Source: JABDII01 sp963815325
GTDB lineage: Bacteria; Gemmatimonadota; Gemmatimonadetes; Gemmatimonadales; GWC2-71-9
NCBI GenBank assembly: GCA_963815325.1
Contig: CAWFGG010000011.1
Span: 1 to 64,000, forward strand
Direction of reading: 5' to 3'
Length of the DNA: 64,000 nucleotides
Below the pieces are notes generated by a model. It saw nothing but the letters and a program-made list of their open reading frames with translations. It was not told where the DNA came from and did not search any database. Made by a program: the position numbers and the translations under genes. Of the stretch, positions 15,528 through 24,017 are shown one piece after another. Positions within the stretch are counted from its first letter, which is position 1. The number at the start of each line of letters is the position of its first letter.

Positions 15528-15998
15528 ATGCGAATCGCCGTCTTACTGCTGATCCTCGCACTCATGGGCGCCCCGGTCGACGTGGCGACCGGCCAGACCT
15601 TCCCAGCCGATGTCGGCCCGGGCCGGATCGCCTGGTTCGATCTGAGCACGCCCGACCTGGCGCGGTCCAAGGAGTTCTACGGCCATCTCTTCGAGTGGGA
15701 GTTCGCGCCGGTCGAGGGAACCGATCAGGCCTTCCAGATCGTTGCCGGCGGCACGGCGATCGGAACCGTCCGCAACGCGGAGGGCGCGATCAGCGTCTTC
15801 AATGGCGTGGTCTACGTCCAGGTGACTGATCTCCGGGCCAGCTGCGAGCAGGCGACGGCGCTCGGCGGAACGATTCCACCCGGGTTCCCGTTCGATCTGC
15901 CGGACGGTACCGGCGCAATCGCCCTGGTCGTCGATCCCGGCGGGCATCCCATAGGCCTCTATTCGCGCAGCCCGCTCGGACCGGCCCCGGCTCCATAA
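15528..15998 (+). CDS. Exported VOC-family protein
   Basis: 156 aa from the ATG at 15528, preceded by GAGGAG. Signal peptide IAVLLLILALMGAPVDVATGQ, then a VOC fold: GRIAWFDLSTPDLARSKEFYGHLFEWEF, FNGVVYVQVTDLRASCEQATALGG and IALVVDPGGHPIGLYSRSP. Most glyoxalase-like proteins are cytoplasmic; this one seems secreted or periplasmic. The frame is open back to 15426, but those residues lack a start context. Substrate unknown. Confidence 0.85.
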   Translation: MRIAVLLLILALMGAPVDVATGQTFPADVGPGRIAWFDLSTPDLARSKEFYGHLFEWEFAPVEGTDQAFQIVAGGTAIGTVRNAEGAISVFNGVVYVQVTDLRASCEQATALGGTIPPGFPFDLPDGTGAIALVVDPGGHPIGLYSRSPLGPAPAP

Positions 15999-16036
15999 GG
16001 AGTGCGGCGCGGGCATAAATCGTCCATGCTCTCCTC

Positions 16037-16588
16037 ATGCAGCGATCCCGTCGCTCGAACCGCCGGACCGGCTCCATGAGCACGAGCACGCTACGGACCC
16101 CGATTCCGTACGTGGCTGCGCTCATCAGCTTGGCGGCTGTTCTCCTGGTGGCCTGCGGTCCACGAGCCGACTCGACGGGGCACCTTGACTTGACCGACTT
16201 CGCCGCTCGATACGCGGCCGCCTGGAGCAGCCAGCACCCGGACAGCCTGGCGTCCTTCTATGCCGACAACGGCTCCCTTACCGTCAACGCCGGTGCTCCT
16301 TCGGTCGGCCGCGCGGCGATCCGAGCCACCGCCGAAGGATTCATGACCGCCTTCCCCGACATGCTGGTCGTCGTGGACTCCGTGGTCGCCCGCGGAACTC
16401 AGGCCGTCTTCCACTGGACCTGGACCGGGACCAATACTGGTCCTGGAGGCACGGGCAAGGCTGTACGCATGCGTGGTTATGAAGAATGGACGCTTGGCCC
16501 GGATGGTCTCATTGCCGAGTCGAAGGGACACTACGACGAGGCGGAGTACCAACGCCAACTGCAGTCGGGCGCGCCAGCGGCCGAGTGA
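16037..16588 (+). CDS. NTF2-like (SnoaL/DUF4440) lipoprotein
   Basis: 183 aa from 16037, or 170 aa from the ATG at 16076, which gives a more usual signal peptide. Hydrophobic VAALISLAAVLLVAC ends in a lipobox (LVAC). The body reads FAARYAAAWSSQHPDSLASFYADNGSL, IRATAEGFMTAFPDMLVVVDSV and AVFHWTWTGTNTGPGGTGKAVRMRGYEEW, typical of SnoaL-like ketosteroid-isomerase folds. Exported, membrane-anchored; ligand unknown. Confidence 0.82.
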   Translation: MQRSRRSNRRTGSMSTSTLRTPIPYVAALISLAAVLLVACGPRADSTGHLDLTDFAARYAAAWSSQHPDSLASFYADNGSLTVNAGAPSVGRAAIRATAEGFMTAFPDMLVVVDSVVARGTQAVFHWTWTGTNTGPGGTGKAVRMRGYEEWTLGPDGLIAESKGHYDEAEYQRQLQSGAPAAE

Positions 16589-16889
16589 CGGCCCGGCCGC
16601 CGGGATCTACGCTAACGGCATGTCCTCGGGCGACAGCCTCGTGTTCGCGCGCCGCTAATCCGCACCCCGAAGAACCAATCCCCGACCGTGGCATCGCCGC
16701 CGCAGATTGCCAAACATGGGACCGGGTGTATCGTTGCTTTCCCAGGGAGCATCCTCCCCACGGCGTAGTATCGCCCCGATGCCGCCCGTCCGCACCAGCG
16801 GTATGTCAGTCGACGACCAAACATGTAAGCACACCGTTCGAGAGCCGACGCCCGTTAGTCGATAACCGATCTCACGAGGAGAGCACGCC
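16589..16889. other. 301-nt intergenic interval
   Basis: No gene, RNA or repeat recognised. The last 30 nt carry the ribosome-binding site (CACGAGGAGAG) of the next gene. A promoter is probably here, but I cannot fix its boxes. Confidence 0.3.
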
Positions 16890-18002
16890 ATGGCAGCGTC
16901 ACCCATCAAGGTGGGCGTCATCACGGACCAGACCGGTCCGCTCGCGTTCCTGGGCATGGCCAATGCCAACGTGGCCAAGATGGTGATCGACGATATCAAC
17001 GCCACGGGGGGCCTGTTAGGGCGGCAGGTTGATCTCTACCTCGAGGACAGCGCCACGACCGACGCCGTGGCGGAAGCCAAGGCGGCCAAGCTGGTCCAGC
17101 AAGACCAGGTCGATGTGATCTTCGGCGGCATCTATAGTTCCACCAGGCAGGCCATCAAGGGGCCGGCCGTCGTGAAGGGCAAGACGCTCTACATCTACCC
17201 GGAGCAATACGAGGGACGGGAATGCGACCCGCTCATCTTCTGCACCGGCCCGGTGCCGGCGCAGCAGGTCGATCCGTTCATTCCCTGGCTGATGCACCAC
17301 ACCGGGGCCAAGAAATTCTACCTGCCGTCAGCGGACTATATCTGGCCGCATGTGATGAACCAGAAGGTTCGTCAGGTCGTCACTGCCAACGGCGGCACGA
17401 TAGTCGGCGAAGAGTACTTCCCGCTCGATCACGCCGACTACCAGAAGACCGTCGACACGATCATGTCCAGCGGCACCGAGGTCGTATTCAATACGACCGT
17501 GCCGCCCGGGTTTGCGCCGTTTCTCGAGCAGCTGCACGACGCCGGCTTCACCAAGCGAGGGGGACACCTCGTCTGCACATATTTCGAGGAGAATTTTCTG
17601 AGTTTTTTGCCGACCGCCCACACCGAGGGTCTGTACAGCTGCCTCGACTACTACCAGAACATCAGCGATCCCTTCAGTACCCAACTGCTCGAGCAGTACG
17701 ACACGCTCTATCCGGGCGGCGCCAGGTTCACGGCCGGTAGTGCCAGCACCGGCATGTATCGAGGCCTTAGGCTCTGGGAGGCCGCCGTGAAGGAGGCCGG
17801 CTCGCTCGAGCAAGCGAAAGTCATCGCGGCACTCGACCATGCCAAGATCGCCGAGGGGCCGGGTGGCCCCGCCGCGATGGTGCCTGGCCAGCATCACGTG
17901 CGCATGAACATGTACATTGCCCAGGCAAGGGGCGGGAGGTTCACGATCGTCGAGAACCTGGGAGCCATCGATCCACAGGAGTGCCGACAGGGCCTGAGGT
18001 AG
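16890..18002 (+). CDS. Type-1 periplasmic-binding-fold protein (AmiC/UrtA-like), no signal
   Basis: 370 aa. IKVGVITDQTGPLAFLGMANANVAKMVIDDINATGGLLGRQV is the opening of the branched-chain amino acid / amide / urea-binding family. The chain starts directly at the mature fold (MAASPIKVG), with no signal peptide. It may therefore be a cytoplasmic ligand sensor, like AmiC, or wrongly started. No ABC permease or ATPase genes are nearby; the only close partner is the cupin gene 49 nt downstream. Good RBS (GAGGAGAG). Confidence 0.85.
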   Translation: MAASPIKVGVITDQTGPLAFLGMANANVAKMVIDDINATGGLLGRQVDLYLEDSATTDAVAEAKAAKLVQQDQVDVIFGGIYSSTRQAIKGPAVVKGKTLYIYPEQYEGRECDPLIFCTGPVPAQQVDPFIPWLMHHTGAKKFYLPSADYIWPHVMNQKVRQVVTANGGTIVGEEYFPLDHADYQKTVDTIMSSGTEVVFNTTVPPGFAPFLEQLHDAGFTKRGGHLVCTYFEENFLSFLPTAHTEGLYSCLDYYQNISDPFSTQLLEQYDTLYPGGARFTAGSASTGMYRGLRLWEAAVKEAGSLEQAKVIAALDHAKIAEGPGGPAAMVPGQHHVRMNMYIAQARGGRFTIVENLGAIDPQECRQGLR

Positions 18003-18051
18003 ACGAGGGGAATCCCCGGGCTTCGATCGCACACCCGAGAGGAGAGTACGC

Positions 18052-18576
18052 ATGCCGATCACGGCCTTCAATAGCTTCACCGACGGCCTCGCGGCGACGC
18101 AACGAAGCCGCGGCCACTTCATCGCCAATATCGACGTCGAAGAGGACGGTCCCTGGGTTCCCTACGCCGACGGGGTCTGGGTCCAGCCCTGCTGTTTCAA
18201 CGTCACGACCGGTGGGTTTAGCGTTGTGTTGAAAGGTTTGCCGGGCGCCCAGCTGGGCACGCACTATCATATCGGCACCGTGCGGGGGTATACCATGCGC
18301 GGCCACTGGCGCTACCTGGAGCACGACTGGGTGGCGAAGCCCGGCACGTTCATCTACGAACCCGCCGGGGAGGCGCACACGCTGGTCATCGCCGACGACT
18401 CGCCGGAGGCGGCGCTGATCTTCTTCGTGGTCGAGGGCGGCCTCATCTACTTGGACAAGGCCACCGACGGGGGCTTCGCGGCGTACGAGGATGGCTTCAC
18501 CTTTCTGGACCTGGCTCGGGCGTACTATCGCGAGGCCGGCCTCGATGTGAAGCAGCTGGACCTCCTGGTCCGCTAG
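18052..18576 (+). CDS. Cupin, 2,4'-dihydroxyacetophenone dioxygenase-like
   Basis: 174 aa. The stretch GTHYHIGTVRGYTMRGHWRYLEHDWVAKPGTFIYEPAGEAHTLV matches the single-cupin DAD / acetylacetone-dioxygenase-like family, with H-x-H and a later His as iron ligands; PWVPYADGVWVQPCCFNV is the usual lead-in. Such enzymes cleave a carbon-carbon bond of diketone or hydroxyacetophenone-type compounds; the actual substrate is unknown. RBS GAGAGGAGAG. Co-directional with the binding-protein gene 49 nt upstream, so a shared substrate is possible. Confidence 0.82.
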   Translation: MPITAFNSFTDGLAATQRSRGHFIANIDVEEDGPWVPYADGVWVQPCCFNVTTGGFSVVLKGLPGAQLGTHYHIGTVRGYTMRGHWRYLEHDWVAKPGTFIYEPAGEAHTLVIADDSPEAALIFFVVEGGLIYLDKATDGGFAAYEDGFTFLDLARAYYREAGLDVKQLDLLVR

Positions 18577-18742
18577 TTGCGTCACGCACGGGCTGAACTT
18601 GGTGTCCACCATGTCGATGCGTCTCGCAGTCGTCGTGATGCCGCTCGCCCCTTGCACCGGGCGCGGCAGCCGTCCGACCAAGACACTCACCGTCTCTTCC
18701 AGCCGCGCTGGCGAAGCTCAGGCCTGAACTGAGGAAGGCCCC

Positions 18743-18982
18743 ATGGACCTTACCCCGCTCATCCCCGTAGTGGCCATCATGGCCTTCGCAGCAATCAGGA
18801 TCGCACGGCTACGTGCCGGTAGTCATCCAGCTTCGTTGCCGGCCGACGTCACTGCACGGCTCGAGGACCTGGAGAGCAATGTCCAGCGACTCGACGAGGA
18901 CCTGGCAGAGACCCAGGAACGGCTCGATTTCGCGGAGCGTCTGCTCAGCAAGGCGCGGGAAGAGCGGCAGATCGGCGGCTAG
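18743..18982 (+). CDS. Small membrane-anchored coiled-coil protein
   Basis: 79 aa. N-terminal helix (LIPVVAIMAFAAIRIARL) then a charged helix with heptad spacing (ARLEDLESNVQRLDEDLAETQERLDFAERLLSK). The layout resembles PspB-like or LapA-like small proteins without a clear match. The motif AETQERLDFAERLL recurs almost exactly in the protein at 20667 (SEAQERLDFAERVL). Function unknown. Confidence 0.7.
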   Translation: MDLTPLIPVVAIMAFAAIRIARLRAGSHPASLPADVTARLEDLESNVQRLDEDLAETQERLDFAERLLSKAREERQIGG

Positions 18983-19017
18983 AGCGCGCACCGGCGTAGT
19001 CAAGCCAAGACCAAGCT

Positions 19018-19047
19018 GGCCCGCCAGCGACACGGAACTCGTTACGG
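19018..19047 (+). repeat. Long-type attC-like right half
   Basis: GGCCCGCCAGCGACACGGAACTC ending in GTTACGG matches the right arm plus box of the sites at 9303 and 10841. A weak possible left box (GGCTAGA, about 18977) precedes it. Either a degenerate cassette site or a relic. Confidence 0.4.
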
Positions 19048-19165
19048 ACGAAGAACCGGAAGAGTATCGATGGTCTCCCGGGGATTGAGGCAGGTACCTA
19101 AAGCCGCGCGCTGCGCGACGGCAGGCGGTAGAGAACATATCGATAAACACCCAAGGAGCATGAGA

Positions 19166-19696
19166 ATGACGCGACGCAGAGGCCTGATTGCGACTCTCGC
19201 TGTGTTGTCGGCATGCACCTCCGGCATCCCCCCTGCAACCCCCGTCCCGGCCGGGCATCAGTCGGGGGAGGAAACCGCAGTGCTCGCGGCCATGGACCGC
19301 TACATGACCGCGATCTCGGCGAACGATCTCCAGGCGATGACTGCGATGCAGACGCCGGAGGGGATGACGTATCGGGCGCGCGCCACCGAAGGAGGCGACA
19401 TGGAGATCGTGCCGCATCCGAACGCGTATTGGGTCGATCCATCCCGAGACGACGGGCGCGCCTATCGTGAGCGCTACTGGTCACCCACCGTGCTGATTCG
19501 CGGCGGCATCGCCGTCGTGTGGGCCCCGTACGAGTTCTGGATCGACGGCCGGACCAGCCACTGCGGCGTCGATGTGTTCGACTTCGTCAAGATGGACGGG
19601 GCATGGCGCGTGGCCAACTCAATGTGGACGGTGGAACCGGACGCCTGCGAGATGCTGCGGCCAGCCGATGGGCGGCTTGTCCGGCCGGCAGACTGA
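19166..19696 (+). CDS. NTF2-like lipoprotein
   Basis: 176 aa from the ATG at 19166, 7 nt after AAGGAG; the ATG at 19160 is too close to that site. Signal with lipobox LSAC (LIATLAVLSACTSG). Body: AAMDRYMTAISANDLQAMTAMQTPEGMTYRAR, VLIRGGIAVVWAPYEFWIDGRTSHCGVDVFDFVKMDGAWRVANSMWTVEPDAC. This is the DUF4440/SnoaL pattern, with export to the membrane surface. Ligand unknown. Confidence 0.82.
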   Translation: MTRRRGLIATLAVLSACTSGIPPATPVPAGHQSGEETAVLAAMDRYMTAISANDLQAMTAMQTPEGMTYRARATEGGDMEIVPHPNAYWVDPSRDDGRAYRERYWSPTVLIRGGIAVVWAPYEFWIDGRTSHCGVDVFDFVKMDGAWRVANSMWTVEPDACEMLRPADGRLVRPAD

Positions 19697-19868
19697 AAGC
19701 GGCAGGCACCGCCCCCCAAGATCCGCGTCTCAAAACGAAACCCCCGTGCCCGAGGGCGCGTATGGCGGGTTGGCCATCGGTCGGACAGGGCGAAGAACCG
19801 AGTCGGACTCACGGCTGCCGGCGAGACGCACTCGCGGCCACGCATCACCGAGCACTCGGGGGTAAGAC

Positions 19869-20573
19869 ATGGACCCAATAAAGGCGACGGCGCATCGCGC
19901 GGGAGCCTTGTACTTCGTCTTCATGATCGTGGCGATCATCGGCGAGTTCATCTTTCCCACCTTCATGGTTTCCGGCGATGCCGCAGCGACGGCACGCAAC
20001 ATCAGCGCCGCCGAACCCATGTACCGCATTGGCATTCTGCTGGGTTTGGGCACGCTCGTCCTGTTCATCGTTCTCGTGGCGAGCCTGCACGAGCTCTTTA
20101 GAAACGTCGACAAGGGCCACGCCCTCCTCATGGTGGTCCTGGTATCCGTCGGCGTCGCCGTCGCCCTTGCAAACCTCATCAACAAATTTGCACCGTTGCT
20201 ACTGCTGAACGGCGCCGACTATTGGTCGGCGTTCACCAAGCAGCAGCTAGATGCCCTGGCGCTGGGCTTTCTCAGGTTGCACAGCAGCGGAGCCACCGTT
20301 GCCACAGTGTTCTGGGGCCTTTGGCTGTTTCCTTTCGGCATTCTTGTCATCAAGTCGGGCTTCTTGCCGCGCATCCTCGGCCTTCTGCTAATGGTTGCCG
20401 GCTTCGCGTATCTGGCAAGTAGCGTGACCGCACTTGCGCTACCTGAGTACCGGCAGGTTGTCTCCAAGATCATGCTGCCGCTCTACTTCGGAGAGGTACC
20501 GATCATCTTCTGGCTTCTCATCAAGGGCGCCAATGTACCGCAACCACAGGCGCGGTCTTCCTCCCTCGGCTGA
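19869..20573 (+). CDS. DUF4386 membrane protein
   Basis: 234 aa with six hydrophobic helices (about 12-34, 52-72, 83-104, 135-152, 158-180 and 196-218). HRAGALYFVFMIVAIIGEFIFP at the start and LRLHSSGATVATVFWGLWLFPFGILVIKSGFLPRILGLLLMVAGFAYL are hallmarks of DUF4386, an uncharacterised inner-membrane family. Stands alone between unrelated genes. Confidence 0.88.
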   Translation: MDPIKATAHRAGALYFVFMIVAIIGEFIFPTFMVSGDAAATARNISAAEPMYRIGILLGLGTLVLFIVLVASLHELFRNVDKGHALLMVVLVSVGVAVALANLINKFAPLLLLNGADYWSAFTKQQLDALALGFLRLHSSGATVATVFWGLWLFPFGILVIKSGFLPRILGLLLMVAGFAYLASSVTALALPEYRQVVSKIMLPLYFGEVPIIFWLLIKGANVPQPQARSSSLG

Positions 20574-20666
20574 CGGCGCCCGCCGAATGGTGGTGCCTCG
20601 CCCAGGACGAACTCGCGTGCGTCGCCGCCGAACACCGGCCCAAGGCGAACCTGACAGGATCTCGCC

Positions 20667-21008
20667 ATGACCTTCAAACCTGCTCTTTGGCGACCGATCG
20701 CCGCCGTGCTCAGCGTCGTCAACGTGGTCGGAGTCGGTTTCGCGGCCGTATCCGCTGAGCCCATCCACGCCACGGTGCACGCCGCGCTCGCGGTGGCGTT
20801 CGGTCTTTGGGCCCAGCACCTGCGGCAGCCCAGGAGGATCGAGGGCCAGGACCGGCTGGACATGCTCGAAGCCGAGGTGCGCGACCTCTGGCAGGAACTG
20901 AGCGAGGCACAAGAGCGCCTGGACTTTGCCGAGCGGGTGCTCGCAGAGAGACCGGAATTCCGGCAGGTGCGCCAGGAGTCTCGGGAGCCGAAGCTACCAG
21001 ACGCGTGA
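20667..21008 (+). CDS. Small membrane-anchored coiled-coil protein, second copy type
   Basis: 113 aa. Two hydrophobic stretches (IAAVLSVVNVVGVGFAAVS and TVHAALAVAFGLWA), then a charged helix RLDMLEAEVRDLWQELSEAQERLDFAERVLAER. The last part is nearly identical to the C-terminal helix of the protein at 18743. The tail is basic (EFRQVRQESREPKLPDA). No family recognised; oligomerisation through the coiled coil is plausible. Confidence 0.7.
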   Translation: MTFKPALWRPIAAVLSVVNVVGVGFAAVSAEPIHATVHAALAVAFGLWAQHLRQPRRIEGQDRLDMLEAEVRDLWQELSEAQERLDFAERVLAERPEFRQVRQESREPKLPDA

Positions 21009-21014
21009 CAGACC

Positions 21015-21050
21015 GCGGCCCCGTGGCCACTGCACGCGGGGCGTGGCCGC
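21015..21050 (-). repeat. Inverted fragment of long-type attC left arm
   Basis: GTGGCCACTGCACGCGGGG on the plus strand is the reverse complement of the left arm (CCCGCGTGCAGTGGCCAC) seen at 9303 and 10841. Only one arm is present. Confidence 0.4.
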
Positions 21051-21099
21051 TGCCCACATCACGCCCATTTCGCTAGCGGGAGACGCTCACTACGGCCCT

Positions 21100-21573
21100 A
21101 TGCCGAACCCTTTCGATATCCGCGTCGATGATCTCACCGGGCCGGAGGTCACCGCGCTGTTGCGGGAACACCTCGATGCCGTCGCTCGGATCTCTCCGCC
21201 CGAGAGCGTGCATGCGTTGGATCTCGACGGCTTGCGAGCGCCCGAGGTGACCTTCTGGAGTGTGTGGCAGAGATCGGTGCTGGTGGGCTGCGGTGCGCTC
21301 AAACAGCTGGATCAGCGCCATGGCGAGATCAAGTCGATGCGCACTGCGTCGTCACATCTGCGGACGGGGGTTGCGGCGGCGCTCCTCGAACACATCATCC
21401 ACGTGGCACGGACGCGAGGCTATCAACGCCTCAGCCTCGAGACCGGCTCCCAGGAAGCGTTCGCCCCCGCACGCACCCTCTACGCCCGGTTCGGCTTCGA
21501 GCCGTGCGGGCCGTTTGGGGACTACGTCGACGACCCGAACAGTGTGTTTATGACACGAGAGCTTGCGTCGTAA
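21100..21573 (+). CDS. GNAT-family N-acetyltransferase
   Basis: 157 aa from the ATG at 21100. GNAT motifs: VLVGCGALKQLDQRHGEIKSMRTASSHLRTGVAAALLEHIIHVARTRGYQRLSLETGS (acetyl-CoA loop in the S-H-L-R-T-G-V-A form) and APARTLYARFGFEPCGPFGDY. Resembles the YsnE/PaiA-type small acetyltransferases. Cytoplasmic; substrate unknown. The open frame before 21100 overlaps the previous gene and is not used. Confidence 0.9.
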   Translation: MPNPFDIRVDDLTGPEVTALLREHLDAVARISPPESVHALDLDGLRAPEVTFWSVWQRSVLVGCGALKQLDQRHGEIKSMRTASSHLRTGVAAALLEHIIHVARTRGYQRLSLETGSQEAFAPARTLYARFGFEPCGPFGDYVDDPNSVFMTRELAS

Positions 21574-21615
21574 CGACCCTTTCGAAGCGTGACCGGGGCC
21601 GCGGGCATCGGCATG

Positions 21616-23298
21616 TCACGAAGCCCGGGCATTCCGGGCCAGGGCGGCCACCGCCCGGCGGAGCCGGCGGTGGGCATCGAATCGGAGTACGTAGTCGGAC
21701 TCCCGGCGCCCGCCCTTGGCGCGCATCACCCGTGCGAGCGCACGGCGCTGGGCCAGGGGCCAGTCGGCCACGCCCTCGAGTGCCGCGACCAGCGGAGCCC
21801 AACGCGCAAACCCCAGCCGCTCGCCGGCGCTCCAGCCGCGCCGGCTGCCGGTCGCGAGCATGCGGGCCACTTCCTTATCGAGCACCCGGTCGGCGACGTC
21901 ACGGTCCGCGCCGAAACGCCGGGCCACGGCGTCGGTCACCGCGAGCCCCACGTTGGCGAGCGGAAACACCCCGATTACGTCATCCCGCGGTCGGCCGATG
22001 TGGTAGTACATATTGTGCTCGGCCAGCTGCTTGAGCGTGGCCCGACTCGAGCGGTGGCTCGAGGACCGACGCATCCGGGCCAACTCAGACTTCATGAGGC
22101 TCACGGCCTCGGGATCCCGGGGTCGGAAGCCGAGCTTCTGATAGAACCACCAGGCACCGGACTTGAGCCCTTCGTCGTTCCCTCCCCCACCCAGCTGGTA
22201 CGGGTAGATGGTAAACGCGGTGGCACGGAACAGGTGGCGCAGCATGGCCAGCACCTGGCCGTACACCCGGCCGGCCTCCCCGCCCCGATAGGTGTCGAAC
22301 ACGTTGTAGGCCACTTCGGCCGAGCCATAGAGCGCACTGTTCAGCACGTAGCCGATCGGGACACCGTTCTTGAGCGTGAGAAACCCGTAGACCGCCTCGA
22401 GCAGCAGCCGGCGCTCCGGAATGAGCCCGATGGCTACGAACTCGAGCCCATCCCCCATGTCCACAATCCGGACGTCATCGGGATCGCCATATGCAAAGGT
22501 GTCGAGATCGCGGCTCCGGGCCACCATGGCCTCACGGGCCAAATCGATCAGCTGCTGGGCCTCCCTGCGCGGCACCGCGGACACGCGACGCGGCCGCTCT
22601 CGGAGAGCCAGCCGCAGGTCCGGGCGCGCGGTGTCGAGCGGACGGGTGACGTAGTGCACCCGGCCGCGCGGCACCCGGGCGTCGGTCCGGGCCGGTGTGT
22701 CGGGACCCGGCGCCAGCTTGAACATGATCTCGAGATCTTCGAAGACCGTCTCCCGGACCGGTAGCTCCGCTCGTATCGCCTCCATCCGGCGAATAAGGAA
22801 CGTGGCATCGGTTTCTTCGGGGCCTTTCATCCGCCGGATCCACTCCCGGACCGACAGCTGTGCCTCGTCGAGGCCCGGCGTCTCGGCCCAGAGCGCGAGC
22901 AGGGGGAGGATGCGGTCAAGCCGGTCGGGATACTCCAGGTCCGCCCATGAGATGGTGAGCCGCGACGGCCAGCGCGAGGCCAGCCATACCGCGGTGGGGT
23001 GGAAGAACGGGTAGTAGGTGGGCGTCCCCGAGATTCCACTGTCCTGGAGTTCTGTAGCGTGACGCCGTAGGTCGCGCCGCCGCGAGAACGCCACCAGCAT
23101 CGCTTCCACCCGCTCCAGGACATCGGGAGAATCGGGATAGGCGCGAAGGTAAGACAGCACTTCATGGAGCCGGCTCACCGCGCGCGCGGAAGGGAGCCGC
23201 CGTGAGGCCAGGCGATCTAGCAGGGCGGTCTTCTGTTCGGCGAGGCCTGGTCCGTACTGTCGATAGACTTGCTCGAGATCGCGAAGCGGCGAGCTCAT
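21616..23298 (-). CDS. Hypothetical protein with GNAT-like region
   Basis: 560 aa, cytoplasmic, no signal or membrane segment. The middle (about residues 290-400) reads LLEAVYGFLTLKNGVPIGYVLNSALYGSAEVAYNVFDTYRGGEAGRVYGQVLAMLRHLFRATAFTIYPYQLGGG and later AWWFYQKLGFRPRD, an arrangement reminiscent of an acetyltransferase fold (strand-helix, then YxKLGF). The N-terminal 250 residues are helical and arginine-rich, without a known domain. Single gene facing the opposite way to its neighbours. Function unknown. Confidence 0.75.
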   Translation of the reverse strand: MSSPLRDLEQVYRQYGPGLAEQKTALLDRLASRRLPSARAVSRLHEVLSYLRAYPDSPDVLERVEAMLVAFSRRRDLRRHATELQDSGISGTPTYYPFFHPTAVWLASRWPSRLTISWADLEYPDRLDRILPLLALWAETPGLDEAQLSVREWIRRMKGPEETDATFLIRRMEAIRAELPVRETVFEDLEIMFKLAPGPDTPARTDARVPRGRVHYVTRPLDTARPDLRLALRERPRRVSAVPRREAQQLIDLAREAMVARSRDLDTFAYGDPDDVRIVDMGDGLEFVAIGLIPERRLLLEAVYGFLTLKNGVPIGYVLNSALYGSAEVAYNVFDTYRGGEAGRVYGQVLAMLRHLFRATAFTIYPYQLGGGGNDEGLKSGAWWFYQKLGFRPRDPEAVSLMKSELARMRRSSSHRSSRATLKQLAEHNMYYHIGRPRDDVIGVFPLANVGLAVTDAVARRFGADRDVADRVLDKEVARMLATGSRRGWSAGERLGFARWAPLVAALEGVADWPLAQRRALARVMRAKGGRRESDYVLRFDAHRRLRRAVAALARNARAS

Positions 23299-23498
23299 TG
23301 GGTGGTGGCCCTCGCGTCATCGATACGAGTGTTCATGGCATCCCCATGGCCGGTGGAGCGGGAACTTGGAAAGAGGTAAGATACCGGTATCCGGCGGCAA
23401 TGGTGCTTGCGCCGGGCGGAGACGGGGGGTATGGTCGCGGAGTATTGAGGGCCGACATCGGTCCCACGCCGGCTGCCCCGACCGAAGGGAGGTCAGTG

Positions 23499-24017
23499 AT
23501 GCATCCGCTTGGCACGATGGCGAGTCACTCGGGCCGTTCCGTAACCCGGAGGCATCGCAGAGCCTGGGACAGAGCGCCGCTCATGCTCGCGGCGGCGCTC
23601 CTGTGCTCGTGCAGGCCTGGCGGGGACGTGCCTCAGACATCGAGGGAGTCACCGGACATGCCAGCCGACGCGCACGTTCATCACAGTATCGACTACATCG
23701 AATTCTCCGTTACCGACATGGCCGAGTCGAAACGATTCTACGGGGCGGCATTCGACTGGACATTCAATGATTACGGGCCGGACTATGCCGGCATCCGGAG
23801 GCCGGACGGCGAGGCCGGGGGGATGCGAGTCGTGCCGGCGGTAACGACCGGCGGCCCGCTGGTCATCTTGTATTCCACGGATCTCGACCTGACGCTACAG
23901 AGGGTGCGCGAGGCAGGCGGGAGAATCCTCGAGGAGCCATTCGACTTTCCCGGCGGCCGCCGGTTCCATTTCGCGGACCCGAGCGGCAATGAACTCGCGG
24001 TGTGGTCGGAAAACTGA
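23499..24017 (+). CDS. VOC-family lipoprotein
   Basis: 172 aa from the ATG at 23499, 6 nt after GGGAGG. The hydrophobic stretch APLMLAAALLCSC ends in a lipobox-like LCSC preceded by an arginine-rich n-region. The VOC fold follows: HSIDYIEFSVTDMAESKRFYGAAFDWTF, GGPLVILYSTDLDLTLQRVREAGGRI and FHFADPSGNELAVWSEN. It parallels the exported VOC protein at 15528; substrate unknown. An internal ATG at 23583 would remove the n-region. Confidence 0.82.
   Translation: MHPLGTMASHSGRSVTRRHRRAWDRAPLMLAAALLCSCRPGGDVPQTSRESPDMPADAHVHHSIDYIEFSVTDMAESKRFYGAAFDWTFNDYGPDYAGIRRPDGEAGGMRVVPAVTTGGPLVILYSTDLDLTLQRVREAGGRILEEPFDFPGGRRFHFADPSGNELAVWSEN

Noticed and set aside
21589..22764. 391-codon plus-strand open frame
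   Set aside because: Antisense to the 560-aa hypothetical gene, with low-complexity sequence and no motif.
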